In this document: piece after piece, positions 1 to 6,875 of the stretch
Numbering within the stretch: the first letter of the stretch is position 1
How the letters are laid out: the number at the start of each line of letters is the position of its first letter
DNA from: an uncultured Eubacteriales bacterium
GTDB taxonomy: Bacteria > Bacillota > Clostridia > Oscillospirales > UBA644
Direction: 5' to 3'
DNA length: 7,324 bases
Assembly: GCA_934481505.1 (NCBI GenBank)
Contig: CAKSPP010000064.1
Location: 1 to 7,324 of the forward strand
The notes under the pieces: generated by a model
Told to the model about the DNA's origin: nothing
What the model saw: only the letters and a program-made list of their open reading frames with translations
Database searches by the model: none
Position numbers and translations under genes: made by a program

Positions 1-540
1 CTGCAGCACGCTTCGACCCCGGTGCTTAAAAGAATGAACCGCAGAGGGACAAATCGCAGTTATTCTTCCCTTTTATGCAAACTCCGCCGCGAAATTCCCG
101 AACTTGCGGTAAGAACTACATTTATAACAGGCTTTCCGGGTGAAAAGGACGCCGATTTCAAAACGCTCTGCGAATTCGTGAGAAAGAGCCGTTTCGAAAA
201 TATGGGAGTATTCACATATTCCTGCGAAGAGGGCACGAAAGCCGCAGGGTTCTGCGGAAAAGTCGACAAACGCCTTTCCGAAAGAAGAGCCGAATCGCTT
301 ATGGAAATTCAGTTCGGGCTTCTTGACAAGATAAACAAAAAATATCTCGGAAAAACCTATCCCGTGCTTTGCGAGGGCGTTGAAAACGATTATTTTGTCG
401 GCAGAGCGTTTTTCCAGGCACCCGAAGTCGACGGAAGAATTCTTTTCAAGTCGGAAAACGACTGTAAAGAGGGAGAATTCTATAATGTCACCCTCGAAAA
501 ATACGATACATACGACTTTTACGGCAAAGAAGCCGAATAG
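1..540 (+). CDS. rimO: Ribosomal protein S12 methylthiotransferase RimO, 3' part only
   Basis: The frame is open from base 1, so this is the C-terminal 179 residues of a protein that normally has about 440; the N-terminal MTTase domain and the radical-SAM CxxxCxxC cluster lie outside the window. The visible part starts with LQHAS..VLKRMNRRGT, followed by RTTFITGFPGE and GVFTYSCEEGTKA, all typical of the end of the radical-SAM barrel in RimO. The last 60 or so residues match the position of the RNA/protein-binding TRAM domain. In the known family the enzyme adds a methylthio group to the beta-carbon of a conserved aspartate in ribosomal protein S12, using two 4Fe-4S clusters and SAM. MiaB is the main alternative, but the LQHAS and MNRRGT wording and the neighbouring pgsA favour RimO. 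The stop TAG overlaps the ribosome binding site of pgsA, so the two genes are probably cotranscribed. Confidence 0.93.
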   Translation: MQHASTPVLKRMNRRGTNRSYSSLLCKLRREIPELAVRTTFITGFPGEKDADFKTLCEFVRKSRFENMGVFTYSCEEGTKAAGFCGKVDKRLSERRAESLMEIQFGLLDKINKKYLGKTYPVLCEGVENDYFVGRAFFQAPEVDGRILFKSENDCKEGEFYNVTLEKYDTYDFYGKEAE

Positions 541-548
541 GAGAAACC

Positions 549-1145
549 ATGTCTGTTAAAAAAGTGCCTAATATACTTTGTTTAATAAGGATCTGTCTTA
601 TCCCGTTTGTTCTTTTGTTTTTGCTCGAAAATCCGATTTCCTCGGCCCTTTCGGTAACAACAAGAGTGCTTGTTTCGGGAATTATTTTCGGAATAGCGAT
701 GCTCACCGACGCGTTTGACGGCAGAATTGCAAGAAAATACAACGCGATAACGAATTTCGGAAAGTTTATCGACCCGATTGCCGACAAAATGCTTGTCATA
801 AGTATTCTTATCGCATTTGTCGAACTCGGACTCTGTTCCTGCGTACCCGTTATCATTGTTCTCGCACGGGAATTTATCGTTACGGGGCTTCGCATGGCGG
901 CAGTTTCGGCAGGCAAAGTCGTTGCGGCAAACATCTGGGGCAAAATAAAGACCGTAATTCAGAGCGTTTCGCTCGCGGCAACATATCTTATAATGCTTGT
1001 CGTTTCGATAACGAACAGCGATATCACCGCAATTTCGGGGGCGATGTCTCCCGTTCCGAATATCCTTGTATGGATAGTTGCGGCGGTTACCGCAATTTCG
1101 GCAATTCCTTATATCAAGGAATGTAAAGATTACATAAAAAACTGA
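549..1145 (+). CDS. pgsA: CDP-diacylglycerol--glycerol-3-phosphate 3-phosphatidyltransferase (phosphatidylglycerophosphate synthase)
   Basis: This 198-residue membrane enzyme makes phosphatidylglycerophosphate from CDP-diacylglycerol and glycerol-3-phosphate, the committed step to phosphatidylglycerol and cardiolipin. The complete CDP-alcohol phosphotransferase signature D-x2-DG-x2-AR-x8-G-x3-D-x3-D is present: D54, D57, G58, A61, R62, G71, D75 and D79. N-terminal PNILCLIRICLIP and the central LAREFIVTGLR are characteristic of PgsA rather than of the phosphatidylserine or cardiolipin synthase relatives. Hydrophobic segments at roughly 8-28, 33-52, 82-100, 125-150 and 160-185 fit the usual multi-pass fold. 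The ATG start has AGGAGA (539-544) four bases upstream, formed from the rimO stop codon. The gene ends in a tandem in-frame TGA TAA. A rimO-pgsA pair is a common arrangement in Firmicutes. Confidence 0.95.
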   Translation: MSVKKVPNILCLIRICLIPFVLLFLLENPISSALSVTTRVLVSGIIFGIAMLTDAFDGRIARKYNAITNFGKFIDPIADKMLVISILIAFVELGLCSCVPVIIVLAREFIVTGLRMAAVSAGKVVAANIWGKIKTVIQSVSLAATYLIMLVVSITNSDITAISGAMSPVPNILVWIVAAVTAISAIPYIKECKDYIKN

Positions 1146-1160
1146 TAAGGGGAACATTTT

Positions 1161-2570
1161 ATGAAAATACAGAACACACTTACAAACAAAAAAGAGGAAT
1201 TTATTCCCCTTGAAAAAGGCAAAGTAAAAATGTATGTATGCGGACCTACCGTATACAATCTTATCCATATAGGAAACGCCCGTCCGATGATAGTTTTCGA
1301 CACCGTAAGGCGTTATATGGAATATAAGGGCTATGACGTAAACTATGTTTCGAACTTCACCGATGTTGACGACAAAATTATCAAGGCGGCTGTCGCCGAG
1401 GGCGTTGACGCGTCGGTAATTTCGCAGAGATACATTGCCGAATGTAAAAAGGATATGGAGGGGCTTAATGTAAAGCCCGCGACAAAACATCCTCTTGCGA
1501 CCGAGGAAATCGGCGGCATGATCGATATGATCCAGAAGCTTATCGACGGCGGACACGCTTATGTCGCAAAGGACGGAACCGTTTATTACAGAACGAGAAG
1601 TTTTAAGGAATACGGAAAACTTTCGCATAAAAACCTCGACGACCTCCGCGGCGGAAACAGAGAACTTAAAGTTTCGGGAGAAGATCAGAAAGAAGATCCC
1701 CTCGACTTTGTTTTGTGGAAACCGAAAAAAGAGGGCGAACCCTATTGGCAGTCTCCGTGGTGCGACGGCAGACCCGGCTGGCACATTGAATGTTCGGTTA
1801 TGAGCAAACGCTATCTCGGCGATGAAATAGATATTCACGCGGGCGGCGAAGACCTTATTTTTCCCCACCACGAAAACGAGATAGCACAGAGCGAAGCCGC
1901 CAACGGCGTACCTTTTGCAAGATATTGGATGCACAATGCGTTCCTCAACATCAACAACAAAAAAATGAGCAAATCGCTCGGAAATTTCTTTACCGTAAGA
2001 GACATCAGCGAAAAATACGACCTTCAGGTTCTGCGTTTCTTCATGCTTTCCGCTCATTACAGAAGCCCCCTGAATTTCAGTGCGGACCTTATGGAAGCGG
2101 CGAAAAACGGACTTGAAAGAATAACCACCGCTGCCGAAAACCTTGCGTTTATTTCCGAAAAATCACCTGTTAAGGAAATGACTGAGGAAGAAACCGAAAA
2201 AGTAAAGGAACCCGACGCTTTCGTCAAGAAATTCGAAGACGCGATGGAAGACGACTTTAACACGGCAGACGCCGTTTCGGCGGTTTTCGAACTTGTCAAA
2301 TTCGCAAATACCGAAGTAAAAGACGATTCTTCGGCGGAATTTGCCGAAAAAGTCCTTTCGGTTCTCAAAACTCTTACCGATATTCTCGGTCTTATCGTTG
2401 TCAAAGAAAAGGAATCGGACGCGGAAATCGACGCTCTTATCGAAGAAAGACAGGCGGCGAGAAAAGCGAAAAACTTTGCCCGTGCGGATGAAATAAGAGA
2501 CGAACTCAAAGCGAGAGGAATCGTTCTCGAAGATACAAAAGACGGAGTAAAATGGAAAAAAATTCAGTAA
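1161..2570 (+). CDS. cysS: Cysteinyl-tRNA synthetase
   Basis: This cytoplasmic class I aminoacyl-tRNA synthetase of 469 residues (family about 460) charges tRNA-Cys with cysteine. The class I HIGH motif appears as HIGN at 36-39, within VCGPTVYNLIHIGNARP, which is normal for CysRS. KMSKS is intact at 268-272. The zinc site that selects cysteine is complete: C27, C211 (in HIECS), H236 and E240 (in HHENE), with the same 25- and 29-residue spacing as in the E. coli enzyme. The C-terminal part is helical and ends in the expected RxARKAKNFARADEIRDEL region that contacts the tRNA. AAGGGGA at 1147-1153 lies seven bases before the ATG. The gene follows pgsA by 15 bases and its last codons overlap the start of recG, which points to translational coupling. 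No anomaly seen. Confidence 0.98.
   Translation: MKIQNTLTNKKEEFIPLEKGKVKMYVCGPTVYNLIHIGNARPMIVFDTVRRYMEYKGYDVNYVSNFTDVDDKIIKAAVAEGVDASVISQRYIAECKKDMEGLNVKPATKHPLATEEIGGMIDMIQKLIDGGHAYVAKDGTVYYRTRSFKEYGKLSHKNLDDLRGGNRELKVSGEDQKEDPLDFVLWKPKKEGEPYWQSPWCDGRPGWHIECSVMSKRYLGDEIDIHAGGEDLIFPHHENEIAQSEAANGVPFARYWMHNAFLNINNKKMSKSLGNFFTVRDISEKYDLQVLRFFMLSAHYRSPLNFSADLMEAAKNGLERITTAAENLAFISEKSPVKEMTEEETEKVKEPDAFVKKFEDAMEDDFNTADAVSAVFELVKFANTEVKDDSSAEFAEKVLSVLKTLTDILGLIVVKEKESDAEIDALIEERQAARKAKNFARADEIRDELKARGIVLEDTKDGVKWKKIQ
2544..2547 (+). promoter_or_regulatory. Ribosome binding site of recG inside cysS
   Basis: GGAG lies four bases before the ATG at 2552, inside the last codons of cysS. It supports that ATG as the recG start although it overlaps cysS by 19 bases. 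No other in-frame start with a comparable site is near the conserved LKGVG segment. Confidence 0.7.
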
Positions 2571-4648
2571 CATGCTTAAAGGGCGTGGGTAAAAGCAGAG
2601 CGGAAAAGCTTGAAAATCTCGGGATTGAGACGATTTCCGACTTGCTTTACCATCTGCCCCGGAGTTATCTCGACTATTCGAAGTACACTCCGGCAGCCGA
2701 AATACGGGACGGACAAGCCGTACTTGTTAAGGGTACGGTTTCTTCCGATGTCCGCTGTATTCACAAAGGAAAACTGGATATATATAAATTTGAAGTTATC
2801 GGCGACGGGGACTCTTTCGGAGTTCCGCGGTTGTCGGTAACTCTTTTTAACCAAAAATTCGTTGCGGAAAAGGTAAAGAAAGGCGAACCCGTCGTTTTAT
2901 ACGGCAAAGCCGAGGTTTTCGGAAACATACTTTCAATGACTTCGCCCGACATCGAATTTTCCGAAGAAACGCAGACGGGACTCAGACCCGTTTATCCGCT
3001 GACAGAGGGAATTTCGCAGAAAATAATGCAGAAAACCGAGGCGGCGGCACTCGACTTTTGTTTTGAAGAAAAAGACGGAAAAATAATTTCAAAAACGGAC
3101 ATCGTAAAAGAAAGTTTACCCGAAAGCGTAAGAAAAGAATTCGGGCTTTGTTCTCTTTGCGAAGCGTTTGTCAAAATCCACCGACCGCAGACCGAAAGCG
3201 ACATCAAAGAAGCGAGACGACGGCTTGCGTTTGAAGAAATTTTGATTTTCAGGCTCGGACTTTCAACCTTAAAAATGAAAATGCACATAAAAAAAGCCGT
3301 GCCGCTGAAAGGTGAATTTCCCGCAGAATTCGCAACATTTCTGCCTTTTGAAATGACGAAAGCACAAAAAAGAGTCATTTTCGAAGCGGTAAAGGATATG
3401 CAAAAGCCGTTCCCGATGTCAAGAGTCGTACAGGGAGATGTCGGCAGCGGAAAAACGGCGGTCGCCGCGGCACTATGTTACTATGCCGTTAAAAACGACG
3501 GGCAATGTGCGGTAATGGTGCCGACGGAAGTTTTGGCAACGCAGCATTTCAAGGATTTTACCGAGCTTTTCGGAGACAGACTTTCGGTTGAAAAGCTGAC
3601 GGGAAGCACGACCAAAAAAGAAAAAGAACGGATAAAAGCGGCGATACAGAACGGCGACGCGGATATCGTCATAGGCACGCACGCAATAATCGAAGACGAC
3701 GTAATTTTCAAAAACCTGCTGCTCGCAGTAACCGACGAACAGCACCGTTTCGGCGTCGGTCAGAGAGCACTGCTTGCGAAAAAGGGGCAAAACGGAGAGT
3801 ATCCGCACACGCTCGTTATGTCCGCGACCCCGATACCGCGGAGCCTTGCCCTGATAATTTACGGGGATATGGACATTTCGGTAATCGACGAAATGCCGCC
3901 GGGGCGAAAAAAAGTTTTGACATTTCTCCTCCCCTCCTCAGAAAACGGCAGAATGTACCGCTATATTTCGGATGAAGTCAAAAAGGGCAGGCAGGCGTAT
4001 ATCGTCTGCCCGATGGTCGAAGAAGGCGAAAACGAAGAGTTGAAGGCGGTAACATCGTTTGCCGACGAGTTAAAAGAAAAATATCTTCCGGGCGTAAAGC
4101 TCGAATTTATGCACGGCAGAATGAAAGGCAAAGAAAAGGACGAAATTCTGCGGCGATTTGCCGAAAACGAGATAAGCGTGCTTGTCTCGACAACGGTTAT
4201 CGAAGTCGGGGTGAATGTTCCGAACGCGAGCGTTATGATAATTCAGAACGCCGAAAGGTTTGGGCTTTCTCAGCTTCACCAGCTCAGGGGCAGGGTCGGA
4301 AGAGGCAATCAAAAGTCTTACTGTTTCTTAATCTCCGACTCGAAAAACGCCGAAACGGTCGACAGAATGACGGCTTTCTGCAAGACGAACGACGGTTTTG
4401 AGATAAGCAAAAAGGACCTCGAAATACGAGGTCCGGGAGAACTGTTCGGGACAAGGCAGAGCGGTCTTCCCGAATTCAAGATTGCGGATATCGCCGCCGA
4501 CGCGAAACTGATTTCGGAAGTTCAGAAATGCACCGAAAAGATAATTTCCGATCCGCTTTGGTTCGATAAGGAAGAGAACGCCCCCTTGAAAAACAGGGTT
4601 CAGCAATTTTTCGGCAACGCGTCAAGAAAAAACGGATTGCAGATATAA
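2552..4648 (+). CDS. recG: ATP-dependent DNA helicase RecG
   Basis: A 698-residue superfamily 2 helicase (E. coli RecG is 693) that remodels stalled replication forks and drives branch migration of Holliday junctions. The N-terminus carries the LKGVGKSRAEKL helix-hairpin-helix-like segment (about 9-20), followed by the OB-fold wedge domain (roughly 50-150) that splits the fork. Helicase motifs are intact: Walker A GDVGSGKT at 295-302, the DEQH box at 395-398, SATPIPRSLAL near 425, and motif VI QLRGRVGR at 577-584. The RecG-specific TRG region GPGELFGTRQSG is at 627-638. The DEQH box and TRG segment separate it from PriA, and the absence of an RNA-polymerase-binding domain separates it from Mfd. 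It is the last gene of the rightward cluster and is followed at once by a strong terminator. Confidence 0.97.
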   Translation: MEKNSVTCLKGVGKSRAEKLENLGIETISDLLYHLPRSYLDYSKYTPAAEIRDGQAVLVKGTVSSDVRCIHKGKLDIYKFEVIGDGDSFGVPRLSVTLFNQKFVAEKVKKGEPVVLYGKAEVFGNILSMTSPDIEFSEETQTGLRPVYPLTEGISQKIMQKTEAAALDFCFEEKDGKIISKTDIVKESLPESVRKEFGLCSLCEAFVKIHRPQTESDIKEARRRLAFEEILIFRLGLSTLKMKMHIKKAVPLKGEFPAEFATFLPFEMTKAQKRVIFEAVKDMQKPFPMSRVVQGDVGSGKTAVAAALCYYAVKNDGQCAVMVPTEVLATQHFKDFTELFGDRLSVEKLTGSTTKKEKERIKAAIQNGDADIVIGTHAIIEDDVIFKNLLLAVTDEQHRFGVGQRALLAKKGQNGEYPHTLVMSATPIPRSLALIIYGDMDISVIDEMPPGRKKVLTFLLPSSENGRMYRYISDEVKKGRQAYIVCPMVEEGENEELKAVTSFADELKEKYLPGVKLEFMHGRMKGKEKDEILRRFAENEISVLVSTTVIEVGVNVPNASVMIIQNAERFGLSQLHQLRGRVGRGNQKSYCFLISDSKNAETVDRMTAFCKTNDGFEISKKDLEIRGPGELFGTRQSGLPEFKIADIAADAKLISEVQKCTEKIISDPLWFDKEENAPLKNRVQQFFGNASRKNGLQI

Positions 4649-4676
4649 AAAACGCACGGAGAACCCGTGCGTTTTT
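4648..4676. terminator. Bidirectional Rho-independent terminator between converging recG and lipoprotein gene
   Basis: A perfect 12-bp stem (AAAAACGCACGG paired with CCGTGCGTTTTT) closes a 5-nt loop, AGAAC, at 4660-4664. On the + strand it is followed by TTTTTGTTTTTATT, and on the - strand by TTTTTTAT, so it can end transcription from both sides. It begins at the last base of the recG stop codon and sits 10 bases beyond the lipoprotein stop. The lipoprotein gene ends with three consecutive in-frame stops (TGA TAA TAA, 4689-4681). Confidence 0.92.
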
Positions 4677-4686
4677 GTTTTTATTA

Positions 4687-5241
4687 TCAGTCTAAAACAA
4701 AATCCATATTGCAGATGCGGAGACCGTCGGCGGTTCTTTCAACCGTGAATTTGCCGTTTGTCGGTTCTCCTGTTGAATACTCGCCCTCAAAGCGGTCGTA
4801 AGTTACCGTATAATAATATCTATCGCCGTCTTCTTTTTCAAGTTTAACGGAAACATTGTCTGCGACCGCTCCCGTCCGTCCGTTCTGACGGATATACATA
4901 GTGCCGTCGTTATCATAGAAGAAACAGTCCAGGAAAGCGTCTAAAAATTCACCTGAAAAGACTTTCGAATACTTCTCTTCGGCGTCTTTATACTTGCAGT
5001 TTGTTCTTAAATACATTTTATTGTCCGTAAAAATTTCGTTATCTTCACCTAAATACGACTCGTAGCCGTCAAATGATTCTCCTGCGGCGGAGTCGGCTTC
5101 TCCGAGGTATTCCCAAACAATATTTACGGCGTTTTCAAACAAAGCGGAAACTTCTTTGTCATCGGGAGCTTTTTTGCCGCACCCGGTAAACACGGAAAGA
5201 ATAAACACAACAGACAAAAGCAGGGACAAAACTTTTTTCAT
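4687..5241 (-). CDS. Small secreted lipoprotein of unknown function
   Basis: The 184-residue product begins with a lipoprotein signal peptide: MKK, a hydrophobic run (4-18), then a lipobox VFTG-C with the lipidated cysteine at C21. Phe at -3 is a little off the usual Leu/Val. The mature protein should be anchored to the outer face of the membrane. It is acidic and rich in Asp, Glu and Tyr. The middle (YSKVFSGEFLDAFLDCFF, then DGTMYIRQNGRTGA) and a strand-rich end (KLEKEDGDRYYYTVTYD, NGKFTVERTADGLRI) suggest a compact alpha+beta domain, loosely like the IseA/NTF2-like secreted proteins of clostridia; that resemblance is weak and unproven. It is too short and lacks the His-rich features of a ZnuA-type metal-binding protein. 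AGGAGG (5250-5255) lies eight bases before the ATG. It has its own promoter but could also receive readthrough from the transport operon. Confidence 0.85.
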   Translation of the reverse strand: MKKVLSLLLSVVFILSVFTGCGKKAPDDKEVSALFENAVNIVWEYLGEADSAAGESFDGYESYLGEDNEIFTDNKMYLRTNCKYKDAEEKYSKVFSGEFLDAFLDCFFYDNDGTMYIRQNGRTGAVADNVSVKLEKEDGDRYYYTVTYDRFEGEYSTGEPTNGKFTVERTADGLRICNMDFVLD

Positions 5242-5272
5242 GGAATTATCCTCCTATGTATTATTTAACTTT

Positions 5273-5301
5273 ACAATAGCAGAACTCTATGATTTTGTCA
5301 A
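5273..5301 (-). promoter_or_regulatory. Sigma-A type promoter of the lipoprotein gene
   Basis: Reading leftward there is a perfect -35 TTGACA (5301-5296), a 17-bp spacer (5295-5279) and a -10 TATTGT (5278-5273, four of six consensus bases). A TG one base upstream of the -10 makes an extended -10. Transcription would start near 5266, leaving a leader of about 25 nt that contains the AGGAGG site. The promoter lies between the permease stop (5318) and the lipoprotein start (5241). Confidence 0.8.
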
Positions 5302-5312
5302 TATCCCGCCCC

Positions 5313-5325
5313 GAAAATTATTTTC
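5313..5325. promoter_or_regulatory. Possible Fur-family operator (AAT-N-ATT palindrome)
   Basis: GAAAAT-T-ATTTTC is a perfect 6-1-6 inverted repeat. It covers the permease stop codon and lies 11 bp upstream of the -35 element of the lipoprotein promoter. Gram-positive Fur, Zur and PerR boxes are 7-1-7 repeats that share the AAT-N-ATT core seen here, but the outer bases do not match any one of those consensus sequences. The site is AT-rich and short, so chance is a real alternative. Confidence 0.25.
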
Positions 5326-6166
5326 CGATTTTTGAAAGTTTGCCGACAACGGAGCAGGAGGCGAAGGCTATAATATCGGCGGCGACGACCGTTGCTCCGA
5401 CAGGGGTTGAAAAGAGGACGGAAACGACTATTCCGAGAACGGAGCAGATAACCGACAGGCAGGCGGCACAGACCGTTACCGAGCGGAAAGTTTTGAAAAT
5501 ACGCATTGCGGAAAGTGCGGGAAAGACGACGAGTGCGGAAATGAGAAGAGAGCCGACAAGGTTCATTGCAACGACGATTACGACGGCGGTTATAACCGCG
5601 ATAAAAAGGTTATAGAGGTCGGCGTTTATTCCTGTCGCTCCCGCGAAATTTTCGTCGAAAGTAACCGAGAAAATTCTGTTATAAAAAAGGACGAAAAGCA
5701 GGATTACGGCAACCGAAAGCCCGACAGAAAGCCAGACATCGGAAAGCGAAAGGGTAAGAATCGAAGAAGAGCCGAAGAGGGTTGAACAGACATCTCCCGC
5801 GATATTCGAACCCGTCGGGAAGACGTTGAGCAAAAGATACCCGAGGGCAAGGCTCCCGACCGAAAGCATTGCAATCGACGCGTCGCCGTTGATTTTTCTT
5901 TTGCGTCCGCTTTTGAGAATGAAAATCGCACAAAGGCAGGTTATCGGCAGGACGAAAAGCATATTATTCGAAATTTTAAGCACGGTTGCTATCGCCAACG
6001 CTCCGAAAGCGACATGGGAAAGTCCGTCGCCGATAAAAGAAAAGCGTTTCAGGACAAGAGTAACGCCGAAAAGCGACGAAGCAAGTGATATGCAGACGCC
6101 CGCAATCAGGGCATAGCGGGTAAAGGGAAACTCGAAATAATAGGCAAGCGTTTCAAAAATATTCAT
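5318..6166 (-). CDS. znuB: Metal ABC transporter membrane permease, ABC-3 family (ZnuB/TroC-like)
   Basis: A 282-residue multi-pass inner membrane protein of the ABC-3 family, which moves Zn2+, Mn2+ or Fe2+ delivered by a binding lipoprotein. The family motif GDGLSHVAFG is at 46-55, next to LVLKRFSFI, and the late segment LVGSLLISALVVFPALSAMR (about 205-225) is the conserved cytoplasmic coupling region. Alternating hydrophobic stretches fit seven to nine transmembrane helices. The start ATG overlaps the stop of the ATPase gene as ATGA (6163-6166), and an AGGGGGGAG site lies in the end of the ATPase gene, so translation is probably coupled. The partners are the ATPase and the Fur-family regulator upstream. 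Zinc is favoured by the gene set, but the metal cannot be read from the permease; manganese remains possible. No clear terminator follows it. Confidence 0.92.
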   Translation of the reverse strand: MNIFETLAYYFEFPFTRYALIAGVCISLASSLFGVTLVLKRFSFIGDGLSHVAFGALAIATVLKISNNMLFVLPITCLCAIFILKSGRKRKINGDASIAMLSVGSLALGYLLLNVFPTGSNIAGDVCSTLFGSSSILTLSLSDVWLSVGLSVAVILLFVLFYNRIFSVTFDENFAGATGINADLYNLFIAVITAVVIVVAMNLVGSLLISALVVFPALSAMRIFKTFRSVTVCAACLSVICSVLGIVVSVLFSTPVGATVVAADIIAFASCSVVGKLSKIGK

Positions 6167-6864
6167 TGTTTCTCCCCCCTTTTGCAGTTTTCGCAGGGTT
6201 CTTCGGTAAAGAATTCTTCTTTCGTTCCGAAGAAAAGCGGATCGCCGATATGCAGGATATGCGACGCGTATTTTTCCGCCGCGGCAAGGTCGTGGGATAT
6301 CATTATCACCGTTATTTTCAGTTCTTTATTGAGTTTTTCGACAAGGGAATACATTTCCTCCGTAACTTTCGGGTCAAGCCCGGCGACGGGTTCGTCGAGA
6401 AGCAGCATTTTTTCGGTCGCACAAAGAGCCCTTGCAAGAAGCACCCGTTGTTGCTGACCTCCCGAAAGCTCGCGGTAGCAGCGGGACGAAATTTCGGTTA
6501 TTCCCATTCTTTCCATATTTTTTTCGGCGGTTTCTCGTTGTTCTTTCGTGTAAAACGGCGAAAATTTCTTTGAAACCGTTCCCGAAAGCACGATTTCTTT
6601 TACCGACGCAGGAAAATCGCGTTGAACGGCGGTCTGCTGCGGAAGATAGCCGAGTTGCTTTTTGCCGACGCCGTCGGAAAACTCGATTTTGCCCGAAATC
6701 GGAGACGAAAGCCCCAAAAGCGTTTTCATAAGGGTGCTTTTACCCGAGCCGTTTTCCCCGATGACATAAAGATAATCGCCCTCGTTTACTTCAAAGGAAA
6801 GCCCTGAAACAACGGGTTTTGAGTCGTATCCGAGAACTAAATTTTCACATTTGAGCTGTGCCAT
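6163..6864 (-). CDS. znuC: Metal ABC transporter ATP-binding protein (ZnuC-like) with a C-terminal CxxC
   Basis: This 233-residue ATPase powers the permease encoded next to it. All nucleotide-binding motifs are intact: Walker A GENGSGKST (36-44), Q-loop at Q76/Q77, signature LSGGQQQR (133-140), Walker B LLLDEP (154-159), D-loop AGLD (161-164) and switch H191. The FPASVKEIVLSG segment (84-95) resembles the FPxTVxEVVLxG segment typical of zinc and manganese importers of this family. The last 12 residues hold EPCENCK, a CxxC pair (C224, C227) that could bind a metal ion; I infer this from spacing only. GGAGG (6874-6870) lies five bases before the ATG, and the gene starts 11 bases after the regulator's stop, so the two are surely cotranscribed. 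Confidence 0.94.
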   Translation of the reverse strand: MAQLKCENLVLGYDSKPVVSGLSFEVNEGDYLYVIGENGSGKSTLMKTLLGLSSPISGKIEFSDGVGKKQLGYLPQQTAVQRDFPASVKEIVLSGTVSKKFSPFYTKEQRETAEKNMERMGITEISSRCYRELSGGQQQRVLLARALCATEKMLLLDEPVAGLDPKVTEEMYSLVEKLNKELKITVIMISHDLAAAEKYASHILHIGDPLFFGTKEEFFTEEPCENCKRGEKQ

Positions 6865-6875
6865 AATTTCCTCCG

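Noticed and set aside
582..2057. A 491-codon open frame on the minus strand, antisense to pgsA and cysS.
   Set aside because: It lies across two certain genes, its translation is biased toward Arg, Asn, Tyr and Cys with no recognisable domain, and it has no ribosome binding site evidence. It is a codon-usage shadow of the sense genes.
2057..2573. Two minus-strand open frames over the end of cysS, one Ser-rich and one Phe-rich.
   Set aside because: Both are fully antisense to the conserved C-terminal part of cysS, with low-complexity translations typical of shadow frames.
4687..5241. The lipoprotein considered as the missing metal-binding subunit of the transporter.
   Set aside because: It has 184 residues against about 300 for ZnuA/TroA proteins, and it lacks their conserved histidines and His-rich loop.
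5311..5327. A terminator after the permease gene.
   Set aside because: The only inverted repeat there is short and AT-rich (6-1-6), with no GC stem and no following T-run, so it is unlikely to stop transcription.
5289..6116. Plus-strand open frames over the permease gene.
   Set aside because: They are antisense to a well-supported membrane protein. Their Thr/Glu/Arg-rich translations reflect the reverse complement of hydrophobic codons.
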